Positions 30,471 to 41,663 of a DNA stretch of 64,000 bases are shown here, piece by piece. Under the pieces are notes generated by a model, which was not told the origin of the DNA, did no database searches, and saw only the letters and a list, made by a program, of their open reading frames with translations. Source of the DNA: Manihot esculenta. Taxonomy: Eukaryota; Streptophyta; Magnoliopsida; Malpighiales; Euphorbiaceae. The position numbers were made by a program, and so were the translations under genes. Within the stretch, counting starts at the first letter, position 1. The number at the start of each line of letters is the position of its first letter. The stretch covers positions 5,326,058 through 5,390,057 of the forward strand of contig NC_035168.2 of assembly GCF_001659605.2 (NCBI RefSeq), written 5' to 3'.

Positions 30471-33400
30471 CTTATGTCAAAAGTAGAAATATTTTTAACA
30501 TTAAATTGTTAAATAAAAAATTAATTTATTGCTAAATATGTTTCTCATTATAGACATTAATTAATTTATTAATTTTTTAAAAAATAATGACTAATTGGCT
30601 TTTAAAAAATATATATATATATATAAATAAAACTTAATCTGCAAATTTTGTTAAATAAAAGATTAAATTGTGATTCATCTTCAATTATTAATTAGATCCC
30701 TATTGAAATTTTCTAAAAAAATGGGTTCCCTTAGAAAACTGAATACTTTATCTTTCATTTTTTTCACGTGAAAAAACCGCATCTCGTAATATTTTAGTGG
30801 TTAAAGAAAAATTAAACTATTTAAAAAAATAATTTATTTTCAATGAGAAAGTCATTTTTATATTTTAAAATTTTTATTAAAATATTTATATATAAATTTA
30901 TTAATATATTTTATTTTTTAAAAATGAAACTAAAAATAAAAATAAATTATTTTATTTTTTATATAAAATATTTTTTAAATATAGAGGCTAAAATGTTATA
31001 ACAATTTTCACAAGTAAATATATTCTTTTAATATCTTAATTAGACTCTATTATAAATATAAGATTTGAATAATATAAGTTGATATGACAATTGTTAATTA
31101 ACCTTTTGAAAATGTTCCTTAGAAAATTAGACTTAAATTTTTCAAAAAGAAATTTAAAAGATTAAAAATAGATCCTTAAGTTGTTGATACAATTTATTTG
31201 CAAATAAAATACATCTTAATTTTTTAAAAAAAAAAAAAAAAAAGAGTGTCATATAAGAAAAAGCGAGTTTCATGTTGGAAAATTATTTTTCTTTTCTAAT
31301 GAGCAAGTATTTTATAAAAATATAAAGTATAATTTATTTCTAAAAGTTAATTTAAAATTTTCGTATATTTTCTTAGCAACTACGAATTAATTTTTTCAAT
31401 AAAAAATTTGAACGGTTACAAATGCATCCTTATGTTGTTGATATAAGTTGATATGATATAATAATTCTCAGAGTGATGTGAATTTCAATGAGAAGAAAGA
31501 AAACTTATATTTTTTTTAAAAAATTTATCTTCTCAATTATAAAGTCAGATTTGATGACAAGTTACCGTTAAAGAATTAATTAGTCGATATCAATTGAATT
31601 TTTAAAATATATAATAATTAATTATCTATTTATAATATAAAAATTAATTATCACAGAAATTAAAAAATATATTTTTATAATTTTTTATATTTATTTATTT
31701 TTTTAATTTATTAATTTAAATATTTAAGTATTTATGATAGACGTCAATCACTACATCACTTTATTTTTTTTGCACAATAAATAATTGTACCGTAATTTCA
31801 TTTCAGTAGCATTTATATTATTTGTCTAGAATTGAATGTTGTAGATTTAATCACTAGACTTTTTTTTTATTTTTACATTTATTTTTAAATTTAAATATTA
31901 TTTTAATTAAAAATTTGTTATTAATTAAAAAAATTTTATATTATAAATAGATTTTACCGTTAATTTTTAATGAAAATATAAATAGGTGATACATAAATAT
32001 TTTTACAAAAAACCATTAAGAGTATAATAGTAAAAAAAATGCATATATTGTTTTGGATTTTGCGGACATTATCTCAAGTTATAATAATTTTTTTAAAATG
32101 TTTATTTAGAAAATTAGGCATAATTTTTTCAAAAGAAATTTGAAAATTACTATTACACCCTTAAGTTATTAATATTGATATATTTTATCTACAAATAAAT
32201 AAAAAGCGAGTTTCGTATTGAGAAAGTGAAAACTATTTTTCTTTTTCTTTAACAAAAAGCAAGTTTCGTATTAAGAAATTGAAAACTATTTCTCCTTTCT
32301 TTTTTAATTAAAAAAATTAAATTATTCTATTTCAAATAATAAAATTAATTAAATTTAATTTTTATGAAATCTTTTATTTCAAACTCAGATTAAGAATTTG
32401 TTTACTGATAAAAACTTATTTTTTAAAATTATTTTCTTAGAAAATTGGAAAAAAAAGAAATTTTTATATTCATGTATATCAGTTTAATAATAATAATAAT
32501 AACAATAATAATTTAGACCAATTAGAGAGATTCTAACATGTAGAAAGCAATTACAAATATAATCGGAATACATTATCCGAGCGGAGGGAGAAAAGGTTGT
32601 GTAGAATTCAACGACCTCCATATCTCGAATCTTAAGAGTAGTCTTCCAATTCATTCCAAATAAGAGGAAGCGGCTTATAGCCTCAGAGTTGCCTAGCCTC
32701 TACTTATAAATGAAATTCGCTACAAGGTAGAACTGCAATAGAGGTATACTGAAGCACCAAGGACGAAAATCAAAGAGAATTTCTGAGAAAAGAACAAATC
32801 TTTCAAGCATATCATTAGATTTTTGCATGCAAGCCACTCTAAATTAACTCGAAGAAGGAGAGTTCATTTAGTACATCACCTGCACACAAAAAACAAAATA
32901 AAAAAAACAATAGAAGCAAGAAAAAATCGCAGATAAAAATATCTATCACTGTATTTCGTAAATTTACTTTCAAAAATCAGAAAAATAAAGAAAATATAAA
33001 CACAAAAAAAAAAATAAACAAAGCTATTCGAAGGTGGAGTGGAAAAATCACTCTCCAAATAGAAAAAGAAAAGGAGTTCCCCTGAATGACCATTGTTATG
33101 GTTTCAGATTTTAATGCTTGCCCGAAAACATGCGATACTTGATTTAAACATTTTCAAGTCAAGTTAGATTTCAGCATCACCCGATATTCTGTGAATATAA
33201 ACAACTTAATGAGTCAAAGGTTATATAAGCGAACAATACAGCCAACAGAGCACATTCAATCAGAAGTCTCACCATAGAATCGATAAATAAGAACTAAACA
33301 TGGGAATTTATGAATAGACTACTTATTTTATTTCAATATATATTATTATCGACTCGATTATTATAATAATTCTTACATCTACTAAGTTCAATTGACTACC

Positions 33401-34138
33401 GTAGGCCTATAAAATTAATTAAAAAGGGCCTGGTTCTTCCATAACTAAAACCTTCAAAAGAGAAAAATTCTCTCTTAAAAGAAAGAGAAAGAAAGTTCTC
33501 AATTAGAATAGCAGACAAAGCAAATCTAATGCATCACATGAAAATGACTAAATAATTTTTGTTATGGGTTGTTCTTCTTTCTCATTGCCTTGCATGAGCT
33601 GGCTTCTTTGTTTTTCCTAAATTTTACTTTTGGTGTAGCTTTATCATCCCATCACTCTCAATCCTTCAAATCTCTATCTAATTTTTCTTATAAAAGATAT
33701 ACAAATTATTAAAATTTTAATTATTTATCCCCTAAAATTTTAAATGTAATTATTATTTTTCCAATTAATAATGATAAGTATTAATTTGCTTATTTGCATT
33801 AAAAATATTTCACGTTAATTAAAAGTATACCCAACATTAGAAATATTTTCAACGTTAAAATTAAAAAACACATATATTAACAAAATATTCTTAGCCCTAA
33901 AGTTTTCAATTGTTGGGAATGTTGGGTCAATTTTACTTGAACTGCCAACCCCACTTCTTCCTTTATCTTTACAAGACTGATGTTTGAGATGGGCCCACTA
34001 TCAGACAAAAAAATGGGCCCACTACTTCCAACAACAACGTAAGAAAAAATTATACTTATTTTGAATTTTTTTTTTAATTTTTATATTTCCATCAGAAACT
34101 CAAGATCTCATGGTATTATATTAACTACATTATTCATG
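30471..34138. other. AT-rich intergenic DNA with degenerate direct repeats
   Basis: No gene recognised. Two stretches about 1 kb apart (about 31105-31310 and 32090-32310) share a degenerate sequence ending in AAAAGCGAGTTTC; the core is tandemly repeated at 32206 and 32262. A slightly GC-richer unrecognised island lies at about 32540-32840. It has no convincing frame. Confidence 0.45.
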
Positions 34139-34143
34139 AGCCA

Positions 34144-34637
34144 TGATGACCGCTGGATTTCTTCACCCCAGAACAGGGGCTTGACCACAGCCAAAGGCCC
34201 ATGACACAGAGGCCCACGTACTTGATACCCCCCAACAAGCCTGGCTCATTCCAGCTTCCGGGCCGGGCTCAACCAAGCCTCCTCACTCAGTCCAGCCTGA
34301 TCCCTGACCAGCAGACCCCACTCAGGCCCAGCGTCCAACCCAACTCTCGGCCCAGCCCGGGGTCCAGAACAGTACTCGCCAGACAGCCTGGCAGATCCGC
34401 TCGAACGTACGCATGAGGAGAATCAGAGGCCGTTACGCATGTAACAGGCAGCTGATACCCTAGTACACCCGAATCTGTATGGCAGAGACGCGTGGCCCAA
34501 TCCTGGAGAGACCTTTACACGTCACCAGCAAGCAAGACAATGTATAAAAGAGGAGTCCCCTCCTCAGAAAGTTTTAAGCCTTATTCTGTAACACAAAACC
34601 CTGAGAAAACCCTATTCTATTGGATCTCAGATCATCA
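34144..34637 (+). repeat. 5' LTR of Tat-type gypsy element
   Basis: 494 bp, with TGATGA/TCATCA termini and a TATA box TATAAAA at 34543-34549, followed by CCTTATTCTGTAACAC where transcription probably starts. Differs from the 3' LTR at the positions reading CAGCGTCC and AGCCTGGC here. Confidence 0.96.
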
Positions 34638-34638
34638 A

Positions 34639-34657
34639 TTGGCGCCGTCTGTGGGAA
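34639..34657 (+). other. Primer-binding site of Tat-type element
   Basis: TTGGCGCCGTCTGTGGGAA begins one base after the LTR end. This sequence is characteristic of plant gypsy elements of this group; I do not assign the tRNA with certainty. Confidence 0.8.
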
Positions 34658-34715
34658 ACGAAGGAGATCTTTTCATCACCGGAGTTTTCACTTTCAAAAC
34701 CCACTGAGATCCACA

Positions 34716-37700
34716 ATGGCAAACCACCAAGAAAGTAACCTTAATATTCCAAATGACTTAAGCTCCGCCCAAGAGGGGCAGCAGTTCTCTTTTTCTAGTC
34801 CTATGACGTTGAATAACCAAACACCCATCTCTCTTAATCCCTCGCCAGGCCTGGCAGGGAATACTCCCACCATGACCCTATCTAACCAAGACATTCAAAC
34901 CATGGCTCTCCAGCTGCAAACCACTGCTCACTGGTTGGGGCAGATAATGCAACAGAGGGGGCTTAGCACCCCAGTAAACGTACTCCCAGTAGTGGAGGAG
35001 CCTAGAACCGATGAACCCCGACCTACCTCTATCCGCCTCCAAACTAACAACCACGATGCCGGAGAAGAGGAAGAACCGGAGGCCCGAATCCATGGGAGAA
35101 GGGCAAGAGAGATGATAGAAAATGAAGAGGTGGACGACTATTCTGCTGAAACAACCAGGGAAACGGGAACTGAAACAGAGGAGGAAGAATGTAGTTTGGG
35201 CAAAAGATCCAACCCAGAAGACGAGAAAATGAACCAAAAACTGAAAAGGTTGAAGGAGCAGCTCCTAGCCGAGCTAGGTAAGAAAGGTCAGAGTCAAACC
35301 TCCTTGCCTACTTCTTCTCCCTTCTCGAAGGTAATGCAGCAGGAGACCGTTCCCAAAAAGTTTATGATGCCACCGATGGCGGCCTATAATGGGGCTGGAA
35401 ACCCGAGAGAACATGTCATGAACTATAAGACCTTCATGGAGTTGCAAACTCTGTCAGATGCCCTGATATGCAAGGTGTTCCCAACAACGCTCTCGGGACC
35501 AGCGAGGGCATGGTTCAACAGCCTGGAGGCCGGAAGCATTAAAAGTTTTGGAGATCTTGCCCTCCGCTTCATCAGCCGGTTCGTAGCCGGGGTGCCAGCA
35601 GATAGGAAGACGAGCTATCTGGAAACAGTTAGGCAAAAAGCTGGTGAATCTCTCAGAGAGTATGTCGCCCGTTTCAATACGGAGGCCCTGCAGATTTCCG
35701 AGCTCGACGAAGGAAGGGCGGTAGAGGCCATGCAAAAGGGAACAACCTCTGCCGAGTTCTTTGGTTCTTTGAGCAGGAAACCTCCGACCTCACTGGCCGA
35801 GTTGATGAAGAGGGCGGAAAAGTACATAAGGCAGGATGACGCCTTAGTAACGAGTAGATTTGCCAAAGGGGTGGCAGGAAAAGAGAAAGCCCCGGAGGAA
35901 GGAAGGCTGGAGAAACACGAGAAGAAGCGTGGGAAGAGGCCTCAGCCATATAAGCAGGCCTGGGAAAGAAGGGATCAAAGGCCCCCCCCTCCTCCCAGGG
36001 CTCATGAACCACGAGTGCTCCCCCCTTGGGTTCCTGAGAAGCCTACTCCCCTTAACGCTTCCAGAGCCGAAGTGCTCATGGCAGTCCAGGATAAGGAGTT
36101 CCTCCAGTGGCCTACACCCATGAGGACGGAAGCAGATCAGAGGAATCCTGACAAGTATTGTCAGTATCACCGGACACATGGCCACGATACAAATAACTGT
36201 TTTCAGTTAATCGCGGAGATTGAAAGATTGATAAAAAGGGGGCATCTCAAAAATTTTGTGAAGAAACCGGAGGGGCAGAGGCCTCCGCCCAGTCCGGCAA
36301 CCCAGATGCCCAGGAGAACCGGAGCTGGACCAGTGAATGATGGGTCTAGTGGGACTATTAATATGATTGTTGGAGGAACTGGAGGACGGATGAGCCGTCG
36401 AGGAAAGAAGAGAAACCGGGAAGGAGAGATCAGCAATGGCGAGGTCATGCAGATCGTTGAACACTCACCCATGGCCATCGTTTTCTCTTCAGAAGATGCA
36501 CAGGGCATTCAGATGCCCCATGATGACGCGCTTGTTATTGAAGCAGTCATTCATAATTTTCGGGTGAAGAAGGTTCTGGTGGATGATGGGAGTAAGGTCA
36601 ATTTATTGCCATATCGGGTTTTCCAACAGATGGGAATCCCGGAGGAACAGCTGGTTCGGGACCAGTCACCCATCAAAGGGATAGGAGGAGCACCGGTATT
36701 TGTAGAAGGGAAGGTGAAGCTGGCCCTTACCTTGGGAGAAGCACCCAGAGCTCGCACCCATCATGAGGTGTTTTTGGTGGTTAAACTCCCACTGAGTTAC
36801 AATGCGATTTTAGGGAGGCCGGCGTTGTTTAGCTTTGAAGCTGTCACCAGCATCAGGTATTTGGCACTCAAGTTTCCAACGGAAGAAGGAGTGGGAATGG
36901 TTCGGGGCAGCCAGGAAGAAGCAAGGGCGGTATACTTGGCCACAGTAACAGAACCGAGCTCAACTGGAGAAGCACTCGACTCGGAAGTTCTGGAGGTCAG
37001 AGATGAAACAAAAGAAGCCCGGACAGAGCCAGTCGGAGAATTGGAGACCTTCCCCTTATCAGAAGCAGATGCAAGCAAGGTTTTCAGTCTTAACGCCAAC
37101 CTCACCAAAGAACAAAAAGGTGAAGTCATGACTCTGATCCGAGGTCACGTGTCGACCTTCGCATGGAAGCCCTCAGACATACCAGGAATTGACCCCAAAG
37201 TGATGACACACCGATTGAATGTCCTCCCCGAGGCCAGACCAGTGAAGCAAAAGAAGAGAGTAGTAGGAAGAGAAAAACAGCAAGCCACCCGGGAGGAAGT
37301 GCAGAAGTTAGAAGAAGCAGGCTTTATTAGGGAAGTAATGTACCCACAATGGTTGGCAAATCCTGTGTTAGTCAAAAAAGCCAATGGCAAATACAGGATG
37401 TGCATAGATTTTACCGACCTAAATAAAGCCTGCCCCAAAGATTGTTACCCCCTCCCTGATATTAATAAAATGGTCGATTCAACGGCCGGATTTGATTATA
37501 TGTCTTCTTTGGATGCTATGTCTGGTTATCACCAAATCCCAATGGAGAAGTCGGATGAGGAGAAAACCTCATTTATAACTGAAGACGGGACTTACTGCTA
37601 CAAAGCTATGCCTTTCGGATTAAGAAACGCCGGGGCAACTTACCAACGATTAATGAATAAAATCTTTAAGAACCAGATTGGCAGGAATGTAGAAGTGTAT

Positions 37701-38234
37701 GTGGATGACATGGTGGTTAAAAGTTCAACTTTTCAACAACACATAGCAGATCTAAGGGAGATATTTGGGGTGTTAGATCAATACATAATGAAGCTAAACC
37801 CAGCAAAATGTGCTTTTTTCATCAGGGGAGGAAAGTTCTTGGGATACATGGTGAGTGGAAGAGGCATTGAGCCTAATCCGGAGAAAGTAGAAGCCATATT
37901 GAATATGCCAGAGCCGACCTGCGTAAGGGACGTCCAGAGATTAACCGGGAGAGTGGTGGCGCTTAACCGATTTATGTCAAAGTCAGCAGAAAAGTGTTTA
38001 CCATTCTTCAAAAAGTTGAGAAAGGTACCAAACTTCGAATGGACGGAAGACTGCCAAAAAGCTTTCGCGGAACTTAAGAAATATCTTAGCTCGCCTCACG
38101 TGCTCAGCAGTCCCATAAAAGGGGGAAGAGCTTCTGATATATTTGGCAGCCTCAGAACAGGCAATCAGCGCGGTACTAGTAAGGGTAGAAGGAGGAGAGC
38201 AGAAACCTGTTTTCTACATCAGCAAGGTACTTAG
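34716..38234 (+). CDS. Tat-type gag-protease-reverse transcriptase
   Basis: Start chosen at the ATG at 34716 (MANHQESNLN), because the frame upstream lies in the LTR and primer site. Gag core: ARAWFNSLEAGSIKSF and AGESLREYVARFNTEAL (about 35500-35700). A knuckle-like YCQYHRTHGHDTNNC lies at about 36157-36200. The protease reads KVLVDDGSKVNLLP (about 36570-36610), with DDG where many relatives have DTG. RT: RMCIDFTDLNKACPKDCYPLP, LDAMSGYHQIPM, MPFGLRNAGATYQ and YVDDM (about 37697-37712). After RT the frame leaves the pol frame at a G5 run (38121-38125) and ends at 38234. It is probably a single gag-pol polyprotein in the active relative. Confidence 0.92.
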   Translation: MANHQESNLNIPNDLSSAQEGQQFSFSSPMTLNNQTPISLNPSPGLAGNTPTMTLSNQDIQTMALQLQTTAHWLGQIMQQRGLSTPVNVLPVVEEPRTDEPRPTSIRLQTNNHDAGEEEEPEARIHGRRAREMIENEEVDDYSAETTRETGTETEEEECSLGKRSNPEDEKMNQKLKRLKEQLLAELGKKGQSQTSLPTSSPFSKVMQQETVPKKFMMPPMAAYNGAGNPREHVMNYKTFMELQTLSDALICKVFPTTLSGPARAWFNSLEAGSIKSFGDLALRFISRFVAGVPADRKTSYLETVRQKAGESLREYVARFNTEALQISELDEGRAVEAMQKGTTSAEFFGSLSRKPPTSLAELMKRAEKYIRQDDALVTSRFAKGVAGKEKAPEEGRLEKHEKKRGKRPQPYKQAWERRDQRPPPPPRAHEPRVLPPWVPEKPTPLNASRAEVLMAVQDKEFLQWPTPMRTEADQRNPDKYCQYHRTHGHDTNNCFQLIAEIERLIKRGHLKNFVKKPEGQRPPPSPATQMPRRTGAGPVNDGSSGTINMIVGGTGGRMSRRGKKRNREGEISNGEVMQIVEHSPMAIVFSSEDAQGIQMPHDDALVIEAVIHNFRVKKVLVDDGSKVNLLPYRVFQQMGIPEEQLVRDQSPIKGIGGAPVFVEGKVKLALTLGEAPRARTHHEVFLVVKLPLSYNAILGRPALFSFEAVTSIRYLALKFPTEEGVGMVRGSQEEARAVYLATVTEPSSTGEALDSEVLEVRDETKEARTEPVGELETFPLSEADASKVFSLNANLTKEQKGEVMTLIRGHVSTFAWKPSDIPGIDPKVMTHRLNVLPEARPVKQKKRVVGREKQQATREEVQKLEEAGFIREVMYPQWLANPVLVKKANGKYRMCIDFTDLNKACPKDCYPLPDINKMVDSTAGFDYMSSLDAMSGYHQIPMEKSDEEKTSFITEDGTYCYKAMPFGLRNAGATYQRLMNKIFKNQIGRNVEVYVDDMVVKSSTFQQHIADLREIFGVLDQYIMKLNPAKCAFFIRGGKFLGYMVSGRGIEPNPEKVEAILNMPEPTCVRDVQRLTGRVVALNRFMSKSAEKCLPFFKKLRKVPNFEWTEDCQKAFAELKKYLSSPHVLSSPIKGGRASDIFGSLRTGNQRGTSKGRRRRAETCFLHQQGT

Positions 38235-40296
38235 AGACACTGAGGTCAGGTACTCGAACATTGAAAAATTGGCTTATGCCTTGTTGTTAGCAGTCCGGAA
38301 ATTCAAAGTTTATCTGGAAGGCCACCAAGGAGTTGTGATGACGAACCAACCCTTAAAGAAGATCCTACGTAGGCCGGAAACTTCAGGACGGATGTTAGCA
38401 TGGTCCGTGGAAATCAGCCCCTACTGTCTGGAATACCGACCTCGGACAGCAATAAAATCTCAAGCGCTGGCTGACTTCATAGCAGAATGCTCATTCAACG
38501 AGGAGAAGGAAGAATCATCCTCGGAGATGCCTAGAAAGGAAGGAGAGCGAGAGCTTTCCCAAGAATTTAGCTGGAAGCTATATGTAGACGGAGCATCAGG
38601 ATCTGAGGGCAGCGGCGCAGGGATAATGCTTAAGGGGCCGGAGGGTTTCAAAGTGTGTTATGCTTTACGGTTAGAATTCAAGGCTTCTAACAATATGGCC
38701 GAGTACGAGGCCTTGGTGAATGGGATGTTGGTAGCCTCGGAAGTAGGGGTAACCGACCTCGAAGTAAATAGTGACTCTCAACTGGTGATCAACCAGGTAA
38801 CGGGGGTATATCAAGCCAGAGACCCCATCATGCAAAATTATCTTGATAAAGTAAAAGCCATAGAAGCCGAGCTCGCAGAACGGGGAGTTATTGTCAGATT
38901 TCAAAGAATACCTCGGGATGAAAATGAGGAGGCAGACCTGCTTAGTCGATTGACCAAAGAAGAATTAGAGCAGCTCCCTGACGAAGTATACATACAGCAT
39001 ATCCGCACACCTGCTTTCAAGAAGACAAACACGGTACTGCAGGTGGACCAGAGCCCAACTTGGATGAGCCCCTATCTGAAATATTTGGAGAAGGGCGAAC
39101 TCCCTGAAGATAGAGACGAAGCCAGAAAGATAGCAGCTCGAGCTGCCAATTACCAAGTAATAAGGGGAACTTTGTACAGAAAGGGGAAGTCCAGCCCATG
39201 GCTCCGGTGTGTAAGTCCGGAAGAAGCTGCAAGGGTAATGGAGGAAATACATAGAGGCCTATGCGGGGCTCACGAGGGAGCAGGGACATTAGCTAACAAA
39301 ATATTCAGGCAAGGATACTACTGGCCTACTGTTAAGAAAGAAGCAGAAGAGTTTGTTCGAAGGTGCGACGTATGTCAGAGATTTGCTAATGCCATCAGGA
39401 CCCCTGCCACTCCTCAAGCAAGCATATCCAGTCCATGGCCTTTCTCACAATGGGGAATTGACATCCTGGGACCTTTCCCCAAGACTACGGGGCAAAGGAA
39501 ATTTGTAGTAGTGGCTGTGGAATACTTCTCGAAACGGCCAGAGGCAGAAGCAATAGCAACAATCACAGCCAGAAAAATGATAGATTTTGTATGGGGGCAT
39601 GTCATCTGCAGATTTGGCATACCTAGAGTGCTTATCTCAGACAACGGCAGACAATTTGACTGCAGCACCTTCAAAACCTTCACGACGAACATGGGCATAT
39701 GGCATAAGTTCTCCTCCGTGGCCCATCCTCAGACCAATGGTCAAACGGAAGTCACTAACAGAGCAATCCTCCAAGGATTAAAAAAGCGGCTGGACGGTGC
39801 AAAGGAAAACTGGGCAGAAGAACTCAATAGTATCCTATGGGCACTCCGAACTACTCCCAGAGCACCCACTAAGGAAACACCGTTCGCACTCGCTTACGGT
39901 ACAGAGGCCGTAGTTCCAGTTGAATTACAGATCCCCACTCATCGAGTTCAATTTCTCAGTGAGGACACCAATGGGGACAAGTTAAGAAGCAACCTGGATG
40001 CTCTTGAAGAAGTTAGGGAAGAAGCACAAGTCCGAACTGCTGCTTATCAACAACGAGCGGCAAGATATTATAATCAAAAGGTCAGAGAAAGAAGCTTAAA
40101 GGTGGGAGACCTGACTTTAAGAAACTTGGAAGCTACAGGAAAAAGAGCAGCCGCAGGCAAGCTAGCACCGACCTGGGAAGGTCCATTCAAGGTGACAAAA
40201 GTGGTTAAGCCCGGGGTATACCGAATTGAAGATATGCAAGGAAACCCCGAGCCCCACGCCTGGAACATCCAGCACTTAAAAAGGTACTTCCCTTGA
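38126..40296 (+). CDS. Tat-type RNase H-second RNase H-integrase (out of frame with RT)
   Basis: Continues pol after an apparent +1 base in the G5 run. First the RT-linked RNase H (LAASEQAISAVLV, KPVFYISKVL, AYALLLAVRKF), then a second RNase H domain (WKLYVDGASGSEGSGAGIML, NNMAEYEALVNGM, VNSDSQLVINQV). Integrase follows: the HHCC zinc finger (HRGLCGAHEG ... CDVCQRF) and the catalytic core with WGIDILGPF, ISDNGRQF and GQTEVTNR, so all three acids are present. It ends GVYRIEDMQGNP ... at TGA 40294-40296. The ATG at 38143 is unlikely to be a real start; expression would depend on the upstream frame. Confidence 0.9.
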
Positions 40297-40423
40297 AATA
40301 TATGTAAAGAAAAATATTGTACTCTGAAAGGCACAAATAAATAAAATAACGCCATTCTTTACGAAATGATGTTATCTTCATTAAGAGTGTTACTTCTCTT
40401 TGAAAAAGAAAGAACAAAACTAG

Positions 40424-41200
40424 AGACCGGGATCCCCAAGATCTCCCGGACACAAGACCAGGATCCCCAAGATCTCCTGGCAAAAGAAGACCTCCTTGAG
40501 ACATAGAGACCTCCTGGAGGTAGAAGACCAGGATCCCCAAGATCTCCTGGCAAAAGAAGACCTCCTTGAGACATAGAGACCTCCTGGAGGTAGAAGACCA
40601 GGATCCCCAAGATCTCCTGGCAAAAGAAGACCTCCTTGAGACATAGAGACCTCCTGGAGGTAGAAGACCAGGATCCCCAAGATCTCCTGGCAAAAGAAGA
40701 CCTCCTTGAGACATAGAGACCTCCTGGAGGTAGAAGACCAGGATCCCCAAGATCTCCTGGCAAAAGAAGACCTCCTTGAGACATAGAGACCTCCTGGAGG
40801 TAGAAGACCAGGATCCCCAAGATCTCCTGGCAAAAGAAGACCTCCTTGAGACATAGAGACCTCCTGGAGGTAGAAGACCGGGATCCCCAAGATCTCCTGG
40901 ACACAAGACCAGGATCCCCAAGATCTCTTGGCAAAAGAAGACCTCCTTGAGACATAGAGACCTCCTGGAGGTAGAAGACCAGGATCCCCAAGATCTCCTG
41001 GCAAAAGAAGACCTCCTTGAGACATAGAGACCTCCTGGAGGTAGAAGACCAGGATCCCCAAGATCTCCTGGCAAAAGAAGACCTCCTTGAGACATAGAGA
41101 CCTCCTGGAGGTAGAAGACCGGGATCCCCAAGATCTCCTGGCACTAGAAAACCTTACTGAGACATAGAGACCTCGGTGAGGCAGAAGACCAGGATCCCCA
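40424..41200 (+). repeat. Tandem array of 70-bp units between pol and 3' LTR
   Basis: About nine near-perfect copies of a 70-bp unit (GGATCCCCAAGATCTCCTGG, then AAGACCTCCTTGAGACATAG and ACCTCCTGGAGGTAGAAGAC), flanked by degenerate copies on both sides and interrupted by one short unit at about 40880-40912. The unit contains an inverted repeat (CCTCCTGGAGG). Because 70 is not a multiple of three and no stop occurs in the repeat, all three minus-strand frames stay open (308, 261 and 213 codons); I do not call them genes. Confidence 0.93.
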
Positions 41201-41455
41201 AGGTCGTCCCGGAATTACAAGACCAGGATAGGTCGTCCCGGAATTACAAGACCAGGGTCCCCAAGATCTCCTGGCAAAAGAAAACCTCCCTAAGACATAG
41301 AGACCTCAGTAAAGAAGAAGACCGGGATCCCGTAGAACTCCCAGAAAAACAAAATAAAGGATAGCCGGTGAGGCCCCAAGGTCACCCCGGCACAGCCAGG
41401 ATCTCGTAAGACCTCCTGACGGTAAGAATAGTTGGTGAAGGACTTCAGGGCCCCC

Positions 41456-41483
<28 letters not shown>
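41456..41483 (+). repeat. 28-base poly(A) run inside the Tat element
   Basis: An uninterrupted A-run follows GGGCCCCC and precedes imperfect repeats around the palindromic words GAGCTC and AGCTCGG. Confidence 0.8.
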
Positions 41484-41486
<3 letters not shown>

Positions 41487-41663
41487 TCGAGCTCCCAGCT
41501 CGGACCAATAAGCCCAAAACCGAGCTCCTAGCTCGGATAGATTCATTTCTTCAAAAGATCAAGATACGAAAGCCAAAAACAAAGGCCGAGCTCCCTCCAT
41601 AGAAGAACTCATAAATCCTTAGGAGGATACTGAGGCTATAATCAGAAGCCCAAATCAGTTTAT

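Noticed and set aside
32876..33058. 60-codon minus-strand frame rich in Phe
   Set aside because: Product of A-rich low-complexity DNA; no start context or domain.
27001..34138. tRNA or other structured RNA genes in the intergenic DNA
   Set aside because: I scanned for tRNA-like A and B boxes with a cloverleaf and saw none convincing; a tRNAscan or Infernal run would be decisive.
34201..34416. 71-codon frame in the 5' LTR, repeated at 44603-44818
   Set aside because: Identical position in both LTRs and no known LTR-encoded protein in this lineage; treated as non-coding LTR.
40205..41144. Three long minus-strand frames (308, 261 and 213 codons) over the 70-bp array
   Set aside because: They are the same repeat read in three frames; the unit lacks stops and its length is not a multiple of three. 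The products are pure repeat with no start context or domain.
40424..41200. CRISPR-like array
   Set aside because: The units are contiguous direct repeats without unique spacers, in a plant retrotransposon.
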